Below are positions 1-7,185 of a DNA stretch of 64,000 nt, one piece after another; the first letter of the stretch is position 1, and the number at the start of each line of letters is the position of its first letter. Origin of the DNA: an uncultured Oscillospiraceae bacterium. GTDB lineage: Bacteria > Bacillota > Clostridia > Oscillospirales > Oscillospiraceae. The position numbers and the translations under genes are program-made. The notes below the pieces were generated by a model, which made no database searches, was not told the origin of the DNA, and saw nothing but the letters and a program-made list of their open reading frames with translations. The DNA lies in assembly GCA_947629775.1 (NCBI GenBank), contig CANRFA010000007.1, forward strand, positions 1 to 64,000, given 5' to 3'.

Positions 1-17
1 GCAAACTCCACGGTTGA

Positions 18-68
18 CTCGGGCGGAATTCATCCCCCGGACAAGTCCGGGGGTTTTCTTCCGCCGAG
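18..68 (+). terminator. Intrinsic terminator of a gene left of the window
   Basis: A strong inner hairpin (arms CCCCCGGAC and GTCCGGGGG, 34-53) is followed on the plus strand by TTTTCTT. Flanking arms at 18-28 and 59-68 can extend the stem with one bulge. The T-run orientation suits a plus-strand transcript entering from the left. The minus strand lacks a T-run here, so it is unlikely to serve the spoIIID-like gene. Confidence 0.7.
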
Positions 69-165
69 TTCCATAAACTGTTGGGCATGGCCGCCATCTT
101 CGGAGCGGTGCTGCTGCTGAATCTGCCGGAGCGACGGGAGGCGAAATTGTCCTGAGCGTCGGGGA

Positions 166-402
166 CTATACTCCCTTGTATTTGCGGCGGGTGGCGATGC
201 CGCCCCGGATGTGCCGCTCGGCCTTGTTCTCCTCCAGGACCTGCCGGACCTGGAGGTGGAGGCTCCGGTTGAAGAGGGGCAGCCGCTCCGACAGGTCCTT
301 GTGGACCGTGGACTTGCTGATGCCGAACCGGGCTGCGGCAGCACGGACTGTGGTCCGGTTTTCGATGATGTAAAGGGCCAGGCGCTGAGCCCGGTCCTCC
401 AT
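166..402 (-). CDS. spoIIID: Stage III sporulation protein D (SpoIIID) homologue
   Basis: This 78-residue protein is a small DNA-binding regulator of mother-cell transcription during endospore formation. The whole sequence follows the SpoIIID pattern: ALYIIENRTTVRAAAARFG, then GISKSTVHKDLSERLP as the recognition helix-turn-helix, then a basic tail with NKAERHIRGGIATRRKYK. The start at 402 (MEDRAQ) matches where clostridial family members begin and has AAGGGA just upstream. An in-frame ATG at 447 with AAGGGG eight bases upstream would give 93 residues, the length of the Bacillus protein, so the start is not settled. The gene stands alone. Its presence implies a spore-forming lineage. Confidence 0.93.
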   Translation of the reverse strand: MEDRAQRLALYIIENRTTVRAAAARFGISKSTVHKDLSERLPLFNRSLHLQVRQVLEENKAERHIRGGIATRRKYKGV

Positions 403-538
403 GTTTCCCTTCACAGGCGCGTCACTCCTCGTCTCGTGCTGCTTCATCTTATGCGCCCCTTGGGGAGGGTATGCGGGCGGGGAGAGAGAAGCCGACGCGG
501 AGACACGGAAAAAGATCCGATTCCGGAGAAAATTTCTC

Positions 539-566
539 TTTACAACGGCCGGTTTTCTGCTATAAT
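539..566 (+). promoter_or_regulatory. Promoter of first tRNA-Ala gene
   Basis: TTTACA (539-544), a 16-bp spacer and TATAAT (561-566) preceded by TG, giving an extended -10 element. The preceding AAATTTCTC is A/T-rich and could be an UP element. It is nearly identical to the promoter at 1127-1154. Confidence 0.85.
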
Positions 567-608
567 GGTCCCTGTCGGCATGGAGAACCCCTCCGGCAGA
601 CATCTCAT

Positions 609-684
609 GGGCCTGTAGCGCAGCTGGGAGCGCGTTCGGTTCGCATCCGAGAGGTCGAGGGTTCGAATCCCTTCAGGTCCACCA
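609..684 (+). tRNA. tRNA-Ala (anticodon CGC), copy 1
   Basis: A complete 76-nt cloverleaf with encoded CCA. The acceptor stem GGGCCTG/CAGGTCC contains the G3:U70 pair that identifies alanine tRNA. The D stem is GCGC/GCGC, the anticodon stem is TTCGG/CCGAG with loop TTCGCAT (anticodon CGC, codon GCG), and the T arm is GAGGG-TTCGAAT-CCCTT. The discriminator base is A. It is identical over its full length to the copy at 1197-1272. Confidence 0.96.
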
Positions 685-694
685 GTTTTCCGGA

Positions 695-720
695 AATCCC
701 GCGCTTCGGCGCGGGATTTT
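695..720 (+). terminator. Terminator of tRNA-Ala copy 1
   Basis: ATCCCGCGC, a TTCG tetraloop and GCGCGGGAT followed by TTTTG, starting about ten bases after the tRNA CCA end. Confidence 0.85.
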
Positions 721-1126
721 GCCGTTCCAGGGCGCTCCTGCAGCCATTGGGGGGCCGAGGCCTGGGAAGCCCCTTCCTGAGTCCCGGTCCGGCCCCGGCA
801 GAGCTGAAAGCGGGCAAGAGCCACTTCTTTTCGTTTCCTGCACCCCGGCGGCCATGATTGCGGAAAGCTATCCCGGAAACGGCCATGGTGGACCATGATG
901 GCCACGTTGCGGGAGTTCAAATCCGTCCTCCGGGAGGGGGCAGTGCCCCGCTGCCTGTCAGTCCGCGATGGAGCCAGGCGGCTTCCATCGAGGAGGCTGG
1001 CCGGGAGCTGCCCTGTCGGGTGTCGTTTCCGGTTCTGACTGTACGGGCTACCCTGGGCAGGGGGTACAGGCAGGTCCGGGCGGAAGGGGGCCTCAGAAAA
1101 ATTTTTCCGCGGAGGCAAAATTTCTC
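721..1126. other. Gap between the two tRNA-Ala genes, no gene seen
   Basis: About 400 bases between the first terminator and the second promoter. Open frames here have no ribosome site and no recognisable protein. The block is probably spacer carried in the tandem duplication, but apart from the promoter and tRNA segments the two copies do not match by eye. Confidence 0.5.
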
Positions 1127-1154
1127 TTTACAACGGCGGATTTTCTGCTATAAT
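1127..1154 (+). promoter_or_regulatory. Promoter of second tRNA-Ala gene
   Basis: TTTACA (1127-1132), 16-bp spacer, TATAAT (1149-1154) with TG upstream. The sequence from AAATTTCTC through the -10 closely copies the promoter at 539-566. Confidence 0.85.
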
Positions 1155-1196
1155 GGTTCGTGCTGGTCCGGAGGATTCCTCCGGCAGGCATCCCAT

Positions 1197-1272
1197 GGGC
1201 CTGTAGCGCAGCTGGGAGCGCGTTCGGTTCGCATCCGAGAGGTCGAGGGTTCGAATCCCTTCAGGTCCACCA
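1197..1272 (+). tRNA. tRNA-Ala (anticodon CGC), copy 2
   Basis: A 76-nt tRNA identical to the one at 609-684, including G3:U70, anticodon CGC and the encoded CCA. It lies 588 bp downstream of copy 1 and has its own promoter and terminator, so the two are separate transcription units rather than a tRNA array. Confidence 0.96.
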
Positions 1273-1277
1273 ATCCC

Positions 1278-1319
1278 GTTCCGGGAAGCCGTTCTGACTG
1301 GCTTTCCGGAACTTTTTTT
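1278..1319 (+). terminator. Terminator of tRNA-Ala copy 2
   Basis: Arms GTTCCGGGAAGCC (1278-1290) and GGCTTTCCGGAAC (1300-1312), then seven Ts. The hairpin is unrelated in sequence to the terminator of copy 1. Confidence 0.9.
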
Positions 1320-1664
1320 GTCCTGCTCCGGATGCAGAGGCTGTCCCGATCCGTTTTCGGCTCCCGGGAGGTCGGGAAGGGAAGGAAACTGACGGTTCGG
1401 CCGACTCAGATAGCGCTGCTGCGGGGTTCCCGCATGGTTGTCGTGGCCGATGATCCTCTTTCCGCCATTCGAGCCTTTCCATTCGGGCTGTTGCTGTCGC
1501 TTCGGGCACGGGAGCAGCTGGTTTCCGGGCGGAGGTTCTCTCTGACGGAAGACCGGTCCCGGAGCGCCTCCCGTCTCCAGGCCGAATCGCAGCAGGATGG
1601 AATACCGGGACGTTTCAGAACCTGTGGCCATCCGGGTCGGCTGCGGAGAAAAAGCGGAAAAGAA
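1320..1664. other. Gap after second tRNA, no gene seen
   Basis: About 345 bases with no open frame supported by a ribosome site or recognisable product. It separates the tRNA unit from the convergent solute-binding protein gene. Confidence 0.5.
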
Positions 1665-1707
1665 GACACCGGGGAGCTCTGTTCTTCGGACAGAACCCTC
1701 CGGTGTC
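1665..1707 (-). terminator. Terminator of first solute-binding protein gene
   Basis: Outer arms GACACCGG (1665-1672) and CCGGTGTC (1700-1707) with an inner GTTCT/AGAAC stem. On the minus strand the hairpin is followed by TTCTTTTCCGCTTTTT, as expected for an intrinsic terminator about 80 bases after the stop codon at 1786. Confidence 0.7.
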
Positions 1708-1785
1708 GAATGGAGCATCATACTCGGGTGGCGTTTCTTCTCCGGGCGCTGGCCGGAGACCTCTGCCACCGGAATCCGGGAAAGT

Positions 1786-3057
1786 TTACGGCACGGTGGT
1801 CCAGTAGGCCTCAATGGCGGAGGCGAGCTCCTCACGGGAGCACTGATTGACCAGATACTTCTGCATCTCGGCGCCCATCCGGGTGATGTGGTCGTCTGGC
1901 ATGTAGTTGTAGCTGGGGATGAGTTTGCCGGCGTTGCTGTATTCGCTGACGGTCCTGCTCAGAGGATCGAGAGAATCCGCGGAGATGGTGGAGATGGCGG
2001 GAACGAGGGCGAATTCCTCGGTCAGCCACCTGCTGCCGTCGCTGAACAGCCAGATCAGGAACTCCAAAGCGGCCTGACGGGACTCAACGGAGATGTCGGA
2101 GGAGGCCTCTACAAAGAGCATCTTGGAGGGACCGCCAATCAGTTTGGTGTTGGCAATGTCCGTGGTGTTGATCGGGAGTGGCATCATGCCGATCTTCTCG
2201 GAGCAGTCATAGGCGGACATCTGCGCCCAGTCCCAGTTGCCGCCGAACATAAAGGCAATCTTGCCTTCCGCCAGCCTTTGCTCGGTGGCCTCCCGCTCGG
2301 CGGCGAGAGGGGAGGATGCGGCATAGTTGTTCGTCTTCAGGACGTCGAAGGTGTCCATCAGGGAGTTGAATTTGGCATCGCGGATCAGGTCCACTCTGCC
2401 GGTCCTCAGATCAGCCACAAGGGCGTCAGGATCGTCGCGCTCTTCGATGAACTGAGCCAGATAGTGGGCGGCCAGGGACCAGTCTTCCTTCAGGATGCCA
2501 ACGGGAGCGGTCATGCCGCCGACGACCAGCTCGTCCAGCAGGGCCCGGAAGGCGTCCAGGGTGGCATACTCGGAGGGAACAAACTCCCTGCCGAGGATGG
2601 TTTCGATGGCGGAAGCGTTGTAAATCAGGCCGCGGGCCTCCACGCAGAAGGGGACGCTGGCGATTCTGTCAACGAGCTCTATGCAGCCGGTGGCGTCGGC
2701 GATATAGGGCTGGCCGGTCAGGTCAAATGCGTGTTCGGGACCCAGGGTGTAGATGTCTTTCGTATCGACCATGGCGATGGTGTAGGGATCCCTGGCGGCG
2801 TACCTGGCGGCCATGTGGTCGGCGACCGTGTCGTCTGACGTGCAGACCTCGATGGTTACGCCGTTGTGGGAATTGGAGTACTCTCTGGCCATCTGCTCCA
2901 TGGCGCTGTTGATCTCGGGCTTGGTGTTGAAGAAGGTGACCGTGACCTCGCTGGAGCTGCCGCTTCCGGAGCTGGGGCTGGAAACGGAAGCGTTCCCGCA
3001 GGCTGCCAGGGACAGCAGCATGGCGCAGGCCAGGAGAACTGCAGGAAGGCGTTTCAT
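1786..3057 (-). CDS. Extracellular solute-binding lipoprotein, family 1 (orphan, copy 1)
   Basis: This 423-residue protein is an ABC-importer sugar-binding lipoprotein. Residues 1-19 form a lipoprotein signal peptide with lipobox LAAC and Cys20 as the lipidated residue, followed by a Ser/Gly linker. The mature part carries family-1 features: TFFNTKPEI at the start, VDTKDIYTLGPE, EARGLIYNA, and GKIAFMFGGNWDW near the middle. The start at 3057 follows AGGAGG with good spacing. It shares well over half its residues with the adjacent copy at 3463-4752. No permease or ATPase gene lies nearby, so it must borrow a transporter encoded elsewhere. The ligand is unknown; a sugar or oligosaccharide is the family norm. 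It has its own promoter and a 5'-terminal hairpin. Confidence 0.9.
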   Translation of the reverse strand: MKRLPAVLLACAMLLSLAACGNASVSSPSSGSGSSSEVTVTFFNTKPEINSAMEQMAREYSNSHNGVTIEVCTSDDTVADHMAARYAARDPYTIAMVDTKDIYTLGPEHAFDLTGQPYIADATGCIELVDRIASVPFCVEARGLIYNASAIETILGREFVPSEYATLDAFRALLDELVVGGMTAPVGILKEDWSLAAHYLAQFIEERDDPDALVADLRTGRVDLIRDAKFNSLMDTFDVLKTNNYAASSPLAAEREATEQRLAEGKIAFMFGGNWDWAQMSAYDCSEKIGMMPLPINTTDIANTKLIGGPSKMLFVEASSDISVESRQAALEFLIWLFSDGSRWLTEEFALVPAISTISADSLDPLSRTVSEYSNAGKLIPSYNYMPDDHITRMGAEMQKYLVNQCSREELASAIEAYWTTVP

Positions 3058-3081
3058 GGGAATCCTCCTCGTTTCGGTTTC

Positions 3082-3106
3082 CCGCTGCGGGCGGTTCCCA
3101 CAGCGG
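3082..3106 (-). promoter_or_regulatory. 5'-terminal stem-loop in leader of solute-binding gene, copy 1
   Basis: On the minus strand the arms CCGCTGTGGG and CCCGCAGCGG enclose a five-base loop, giving ten pairs with one G-U. The predicted transcription start is near 3111, so the hairpin sits within a few bases of the mRNA 5' end and ends 24 bases before the start codon. The equivalent hairpin of copy 2 (4775-4799) keeps the structure although bases differ. Confidence 0.6.
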
Positions 3107-3117
3107 TCTGCAGGGAC

Positions 3118-3146
3118 AGAGTAGCACAAAAGTCGTGATATGTCAA
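3118..3146 (-). promoter_or_regulatory. Promoter of solute-binding gene, copy 1
   Basis: Read on the minus strand: TTGACA (3146-3141), 17-bp spacer, TACTCT (3123-3118). The spacing is ideal and the -35 is consensus. The promoter of copy 2 has the same architecture with -10 TAGTCT. Confidence 0.7.
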
Positions 3147-3306
3147 AAACCGAATGATCCATTTCGCCCGAAAGAGCAGCTCTTTCCTGTGAGCTTCCGG
3201 GTGGTTTTCCTCGGATGACGGCAGGAAAAGCCGGAGAGCGGGTTCTTTCTGCCTCATGCGGAGAAAGGCATCCCTTCCCTCGCAGGAATCGGACGACAGA
3301 AAGAGC

Positions 3307-3336
3307 GAGGAGCCCTGTCAGCTGACAGAACTCCTC
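3307..3336 (-). terminator. Terminator of second solute-binding protein gene
   Basis: Arms GAGGAG and CTCCTC enclose a palindromic CTGTCAGCTGACAG. On the minus strand CTCCTC is followed by GCTCTTTCTGTC. It lies about 125 bases after the stop of the gene at 3463-4752 and upstream of the promoter of copy 1, so the two copies are separate units. Confidence 0.55.
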
Positions 3337-3462
3337 GGTCTGGTTACAGGTCGGCTCCGGTATCCGGTCCTGTGGACGTTTCCCGTACCGGGAGCGGTCG
3401 CTGGACCCATGGGGTCCGGGAATATCCGGGGTCAGATCGGAGCGGGATGCTGCTTCTTCAGA

Positions 3463-4752
3463 TTACTGCACGGTGGTCCAGTAGGCCTCGATGGCGGAGG
3501 CGAGGTCCTCGCGGGAGCACTGATCGGCCAGATACTTCTGCATCTCGGCGCCCAGCTTGGAGTAGTGGTCGTCCGGGGTGTAGTTGTAGCCGGGGAACAT
3601 TTTGCCCTCGCTGTAATACTTGCTGATGGAGCTTCCCAGGGGATCCAGATTCTCCGCGGAGATGTTGGAGTAGGCGGGAACCATGGCGAAGTCCTCGGTC
3701 AGCCACTTGTTGCCCTCGTCGGTGGTGAACAGCCAGGTCAGGAAGTCCTTGGCCGCCTGCTGCTGCTCTTCGGAGACGGTGTTGTCGATCATCAGGTACT
3801 TGGAGCCGGCGCCGATCAGCTTGGTGTTGTAGTCGGTATCGGTGTTCTCGGGAACAGGCATGATGCCCATGTTCTCGCTGTAGTCATAGGCGTTGAGCAC
3901 TGACCAGTCCCAGCAACCGCCGTACATGAAGGCGATCTCGCCTTCGGCCAGCTTCTGCTCGGAGACCTCGCGCTCGGCGGCGATGGGGGAAGCGGCGGCG
4001 TAGTTGTTTGCCTTCAGGGTATCAAAGGTGTCCATCAGGCCGTTGAACATGGCATCCTGCATCAGATCCACCTTGCCGGCCTTCATGTCGGCCAGGAAGG
4101 TGTCGATGTCGGGGCGCTTCTCATAGACTTCAGCCAGGAAGTGGGCGCCCAGGGACCAGTCTTCCTTCATGATGCCCACAGGAGCTTCCATACCGCCGGC
4201 TTTCAGCTGGTCCAGCAGGCCCTTGAAGGCGTCCAGGGTGGCGTACTTGGTAGGATCAAAGGTCTCGCCGGTGATGGCCTCGATGGGGTCGGCGTTGTAG
4301 ATCAGGCCACGGCCTTCCACGCAGATGGGGACGCCAAGCACCTTGCCGTCGATCTCGACTGCTTCGGTGGTGTTGGGGACGTAGGGCTGGTCGCTCAGGT
4401 CAATGGCGTGCTCGGGGCCCAGGGAGTAGATGTCCTTGGTGTCGACCATGGAGATGACATAGGGATCATTGGATGCATACTTGGTAGCCATGTGAGCGGC
4501 GACGGTATCGTTGGAGTAGTAGATCTCCATGTAGACGTCGTCATGGGATGCGTTGTAGGCGTCTGCCATCTCCGTCATGGCGGCCTGAATCTCTGACTTG
4601 GTGTTGAAGAAGGTAAGGTGGACCTTGCCATCGGCATTGCCGCCTGCAGAGCCTGCAGCTCCGGTACCGGAGCCGGAACCGGAGCCGCCCCCGCAGGCCG
4701 CCAGGGACAGCAGCATGGCGCAGGCCAGGAGAGATGCAAGAAGTTTTTTCAT
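3463..4752 (-). CDS. Extracellular solute-binding lipoprotein, family 1 (orphan, copy 2)
   Basis: This 429-residue paralogue of the protein at 1786-3057 has the same lipoprotein signal (lipobox LAAC, Cys20) followed by a Gly/Ser-rich tether. Shared blocks include TFFNTKSEI, VDTKDIYSLGPEHA, EGRGLIYNADPIEA, the Trp-rich FMYGGCWDWS segment and the C-terminal SAIEAYWTTV. The start at 4752 follows AAGGAGG at good spacing. The two genes lie head to tail with independent promoters and terminators, which points to tandem duplication followed by divergence, perhaps for related ligands. No membrane components are encoded beside them. The divergent AraC regulator at 5232 is the likely controller, by context only. 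Confidence 0.9.
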   Translation of the reverse strand: MKKLLASLLACAMLLSLAACGGGSGSGSGTGAAGSAGGNADGKVHLTFFNTKSEIQAAMTEMADAYNASHDDVYMEIYYSNDTVAAHMATKYASNDPYVISMVDTKDIYSLGPEHAIDLSDQPYVPNTTEAVEIDGKVLGVPICVEGRGLIYNADPIEAITGETFDPTKYATLDAFKGLLDQLKAGGMEAPVGIMKEDWSLGAHFLAEVYEKRPDIDTFLADMKAGKVDLMQDAMFNGLMDTFDTLKANNYAAASPIAAEREVSEQKLAEGEIAFMYGGCWDWSVLNAYDYSENMGIMPVPENTDTDYNTKLIGAGSKYLMIDNTVSEEQQQAAKDFLTWLFTTDEGNKWLTEDFAMVPAYSNISAENLDPLGSSISKYYSEGKMFPGYNYTPDDHYSKLGAEMQKYLADQCSREDLASAIEAYWTTVQ

Positions 4753-4774
4753 GGGAATCCTCCTTTTCGTTTTC

Positions 4775-4799
4775 CCGCGGTGGGCGGCTCCCACAGCGG
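4775..4799 (-). promoter_or_regulatory. 5'-terminal stem-loop in leader of solute-binding gene, copy 2
   Basis: Minus-strand arms CCGCTGTGGG and CCCACCGCGG with a five-base loop; one internal T-C mismatch interrupts ten positions. One stem pair changed from T-G in copy 1 to T-A here, consistent with selection for structure. The hairpin begins about six bases after the predicted transcription start. Confidence 0.6.
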
Positions 4800-4811
4800 T
4801 TTGCATGGAGC

Positions 4812-4840
4812 AGACTAACACACAAATCTGGGGCTGTCAA
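4812..4840 (-). promoter_or_regulatory. Promoter of solute-binding gene, copy 2
   Basis: Minus strand: TTGACA (4840-4835), 17-bp spacer, TAGTCT (4817-4812). Confidence 0.7.
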
Positions 4841-5231
4841 AAAAGATGGAAGATTATCCCAGACAAAAAAGTCGAATTTTTTCATATGTGTTTCTGAGGC
4901 CTCTTCGGCGATGGATGGCGGGAAATGCCGGTGAATGGGGTTGTTCCGCTCCCGCGGCGAGAGGATTCCCCTTCTTCTCGGGGTTTTGCACAACTGACAT
5001 ACCCCGAAATTGTTCATTCCAACAAAGATTCCGCACGATATGGCAGAATGCTGCATGACCTGCACGCAAATCGACATATGTCGTATAAGGATATATTCCG
5101 TGGCGCCGGAGGGCATCCGGGGACGGATCCCGGCCGAATTGCGGCGCTGCTGTCCGGCGGCCGGATGGACGGGAAAACGGAAGGCTCCGGCCCGGCCGTC
5201 TTCGAAACCTGCGCGGGTTGTTGCTTCGCCC

Positions 5232-6131
5232 ATGGTTCAGGAGAAAACGTTCAGGGGGATGAGAGTATTGAAGGACGCGTCGTTTTCCATTTTCCCAAAC
5301 GAGAATTTTGTTGACCTTCGTCTTTATCAGTTCGGCTACGAGCAGTGCAGGCCGCTGTACTCCTTCGGGCCCTTTGTTCGAAACCACTACCTGTTCCACT
5401 ACGTCCTTTCGGGGAAAGGGTCTCTGCTCTCCACCACGGAGGACGGCCTCCTGCACCGTTATCTTCTGGAGGAGGGCGAGGGGTTCCTGATCGCGCCTGG
5501 GTTCGTGAATACCTACAGCGCCGACCGGGATGCCCCGTGGAAGTACGTCTGGCTGGAGTTTGACGGTCTGCGGGCCTCGGAATGTCTGGGGCAGGCTGGA
5601 CTGGAGAGCGCCCACCCGATTTACCGGTCCCGTGACGGGGCGCTTCGGGAGGCCCTGCGGGACAGCATGCTGTACATTGCCGATCACGCCGACGCGTCTC
5701 CTGTCCACCTCATCGGACACCTGTACCTCTTCCTGGATCTTCTGATCCGCTCTTCTGACTCCCGGCGGAAGAGCCGGGAAGGAAAGGCGAAAGACTTCCA
5801 TATCCAGGAGGCCGTATCCTTCATGGAGCGCAACTACCAGCGGGATCTGTCCATGGAGGAGGTCGCCGACCTCTGCAAGCTGGACCGGAGCTATTTTGGC
5901 CGTCTTTTCAAAAAGACCATGGGCTGCCCGCCCCAGGAATTCCTGATTCGCCTGCGGCTCTCCAGGGCGGCGGAACTGCTGAAGGTCAGCGACAGCCCGA
6001 TCGGGGAGATCGCCGCCCGGTGCGGCTATCCGAACCAGCTCCATTTTTCCCGGGCCTTCAAAATGCGCTACGGCGTTTCCCCCCGGGAGTGGCGGCTCCA
6101 GAACAGGGTGCCGGGGCAGGATACTCTCTGA
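5232..6131 (+). CDS. AraC-family transcriptional regulator
   Basis: About 299 residues. The N-terminal part is a cupin-type ligand-binding domain (HYLFHYVLSGKGSL, GEGFLIAPGFVNTYSAD, WKYVWLEFDGL). The C-terminal 100 residues hold the two AraC helix-turn-helices (SMEEVADLCKLDRSYFGRLFK, then IGEIAARCGYPNQLHFSRAFK) ending in YGVSPREWR. No ideal ribosome site marks the start: ATG 5232 or ATG 5259 are both possible, and the frame stays open upstream to 5010. It is divergent from the two solute-binding genes, and such AraC proteins commonly activate adjacent sugar-uptake genes. That target assignment is inference. Confidence 0.87.
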   Translation: MVQEKTFRGMRVLKDASFSIFPNENFVDLRLYQFGYEQCRPLYSFGPFVRNHYLFHYVLSGKGSLLSTTEDGLLHRYLLEEGEGFLIAPGFVNTYSADRDAPWKYVWLEFDGLRASECLGQAGLESAHPIYRSRDGALREALRDSMLYIADHADASPVHLIGHLYLFLDLLIRSSDSRRKSREGKAKDFHIQEAVSFMERNYQRDLSMEEVADLCKLDRSYFGRLFKKTMGCPPQEFLIRLRLSRAAELLKVSDSPIGEIAARCGYPNQLHFSRAFKMRYGVSPREWRLQNRVPGQDTL

Positions 6132-6331
6132 CCTGTCCTGTGCAGGGCGACTTCGATGGATCCGTCCCAATGGGGGCGCAACGGGCCCGGGTCGGAAAAC
6201 GGACGTATCCCTGCCGTGGAAGAGGGAGATCAGTTTGCTTTTGCGACTGGTCTGCTCGTTCCGCAGCGCAGGCGATCATGAATCAGCAACAGGGTTCGCG
6301 GCCGGTTTCCTCGGGACGCCAGACGGAAAAA

Positions 6332-6364
6332 GCCCCGAACCGGCGTTCCGCGCCAGTCCGGGGC
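6332..6364 (-). terminator. Bidirectional terminator between araC-type gene and pxp operon
   Basis: Arms GCCCCGAACCGGCG and GCGCCAGTCCGGGGC form a long stem. The minus strand continues with TTTTT at 6331-6327, ending the pxpBCA transcript; the plus strand continues with ATTGTTTTC and could also end the araC-type transcript. Confidence 0.8.
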
Positions 6365-6379
6365 ATTGTTTTCGTATGA

Positions 6380-7141
6380 TCAGGCCAGGAAGTTCCGGAT
6401 CTGAATGCCCTCCTCCTGGAAGGCAGCCCGGATACGCTCCACAAAGGCGAGGGCCTTGGCTCCGTCGCCGTGGACACAGAGGGTATCTCCCCGGATGTCC
6501 ACATCCTGACCGGTGACGGTGGTGACCTTGCCCTCTTTCACCATGCGGATGCAGCGCTCTACCGCCAGATCCTCGTCCGTGATCATGGAGTCAGGCCGGC
6601 TGCGGGGGACCAGGGACAGATCGTCCATGTAAGCCCGGTCGGCGAAGATCTCGCTGGCGGTTTTCAGGCCCATCTTCTCCGCTTCCTCGCCCAGAACGGC
6701 GCCGGCGCAGTAGAAGATGAGAATGGAGGGGTCGATCTCATATACGGCTTCGCAGATGGCCCGGGAGGTCTCCCGGTCGTACTGGCACAGGTTGCCGAGG
6801 GCGCCATGAGGGGCCACATGCTGGAGTTTCATGCCCCTGCTGTGGGCGAAGGCCCACAGAGCGCCAATCTGGTACTTCATGCAGTTTTTGACCTCGGTGG
6901 GGCTGAGCACCATCTTCCGGCGGCCGAACCCCATCAGGTCCGGATAACCGGGATGCGCTCCGACCGCGACCCCCCGCTCCTGGGCCATACGGACCACCTT
7001 GTCCATGACCATGGGATCCCCGGCGTGATAGCCGCAGGCGATGTTGGCGGAGGTGACATACTGAATGATTCCTTCGTCGTTGCCGATCTTATAGGCGCCG
7101 AAGCTTTCGCCCATATCGCTGTTGAGGTCGATCTGATACAT
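6380..7141 (-). CDS. pxpA: 5-oxoprolinase subunit PxpA (LamB/YcsF family)
   Basis: 253 residues, full length for the LamB/YcsF family. PxpA acts with PxpB and PxpC in ATP-dependent cleavage of 5-oxoproline (pyroglutamate) to glutamate in the cytoplasm. Family signatures are present: LNSDMGESFGAYKIGND at the N-terminus, ANIACGYHAGDP, GAHPGYPDLMGFGRR, HVAPHGALGN and EIFADRAY. The start at 7141 follows AAAGGAG. It is the last gene of an operon after pxpB and pxpC and ends at the strong terminator at 6332-6364. The neighbouring aminotransferase and hydroxypyruvate genes fit an amino-acid salvage region. Confidence 0.93.
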   Translation of the reverse strand: MYQIDLNSDMGESFGAYKIGNDEGIIQYVTSANIACGYHAGDPMVMDKVVRMAQERGVAVGAHPGYPDLMGFGRRKMVLSPTEVKNCMKYQIGALWAFAHSRGMKLQHVAPHGALGNLCQYDRETSRAICEAVYEIDPSILIFYCAGAVLGEEAEKMGLKTASEIFADRAYMDDLSLVPRSRPDSMITDEDLAVERCIRMVKEGKVTTVTGQDVDIRGDTLCVHGDGAKALAFVERIRAAFQEEGIQIRNFLA

Positions 7142-7185
7142 GCAAACAACTCCTTTCCGATTCCGGGGCGGCCTTCGGGCCGCCT

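Noticed and set aside
96..152. Short plus-strand frame ending near the window's left edge (MAAIFGAVLLLNLPE)
   Set aside because: Too short, no ribosome site, and it begins after a terminator; could be chance hydrophobic coding.
609..684. Reading the tRNA as tRNA-Arg because of the TTCG in the anticodon loop
   Set aside because: Correct loop numbering gives 34-36 as CGC, and the G3:U70 pair fixes alanine identity.
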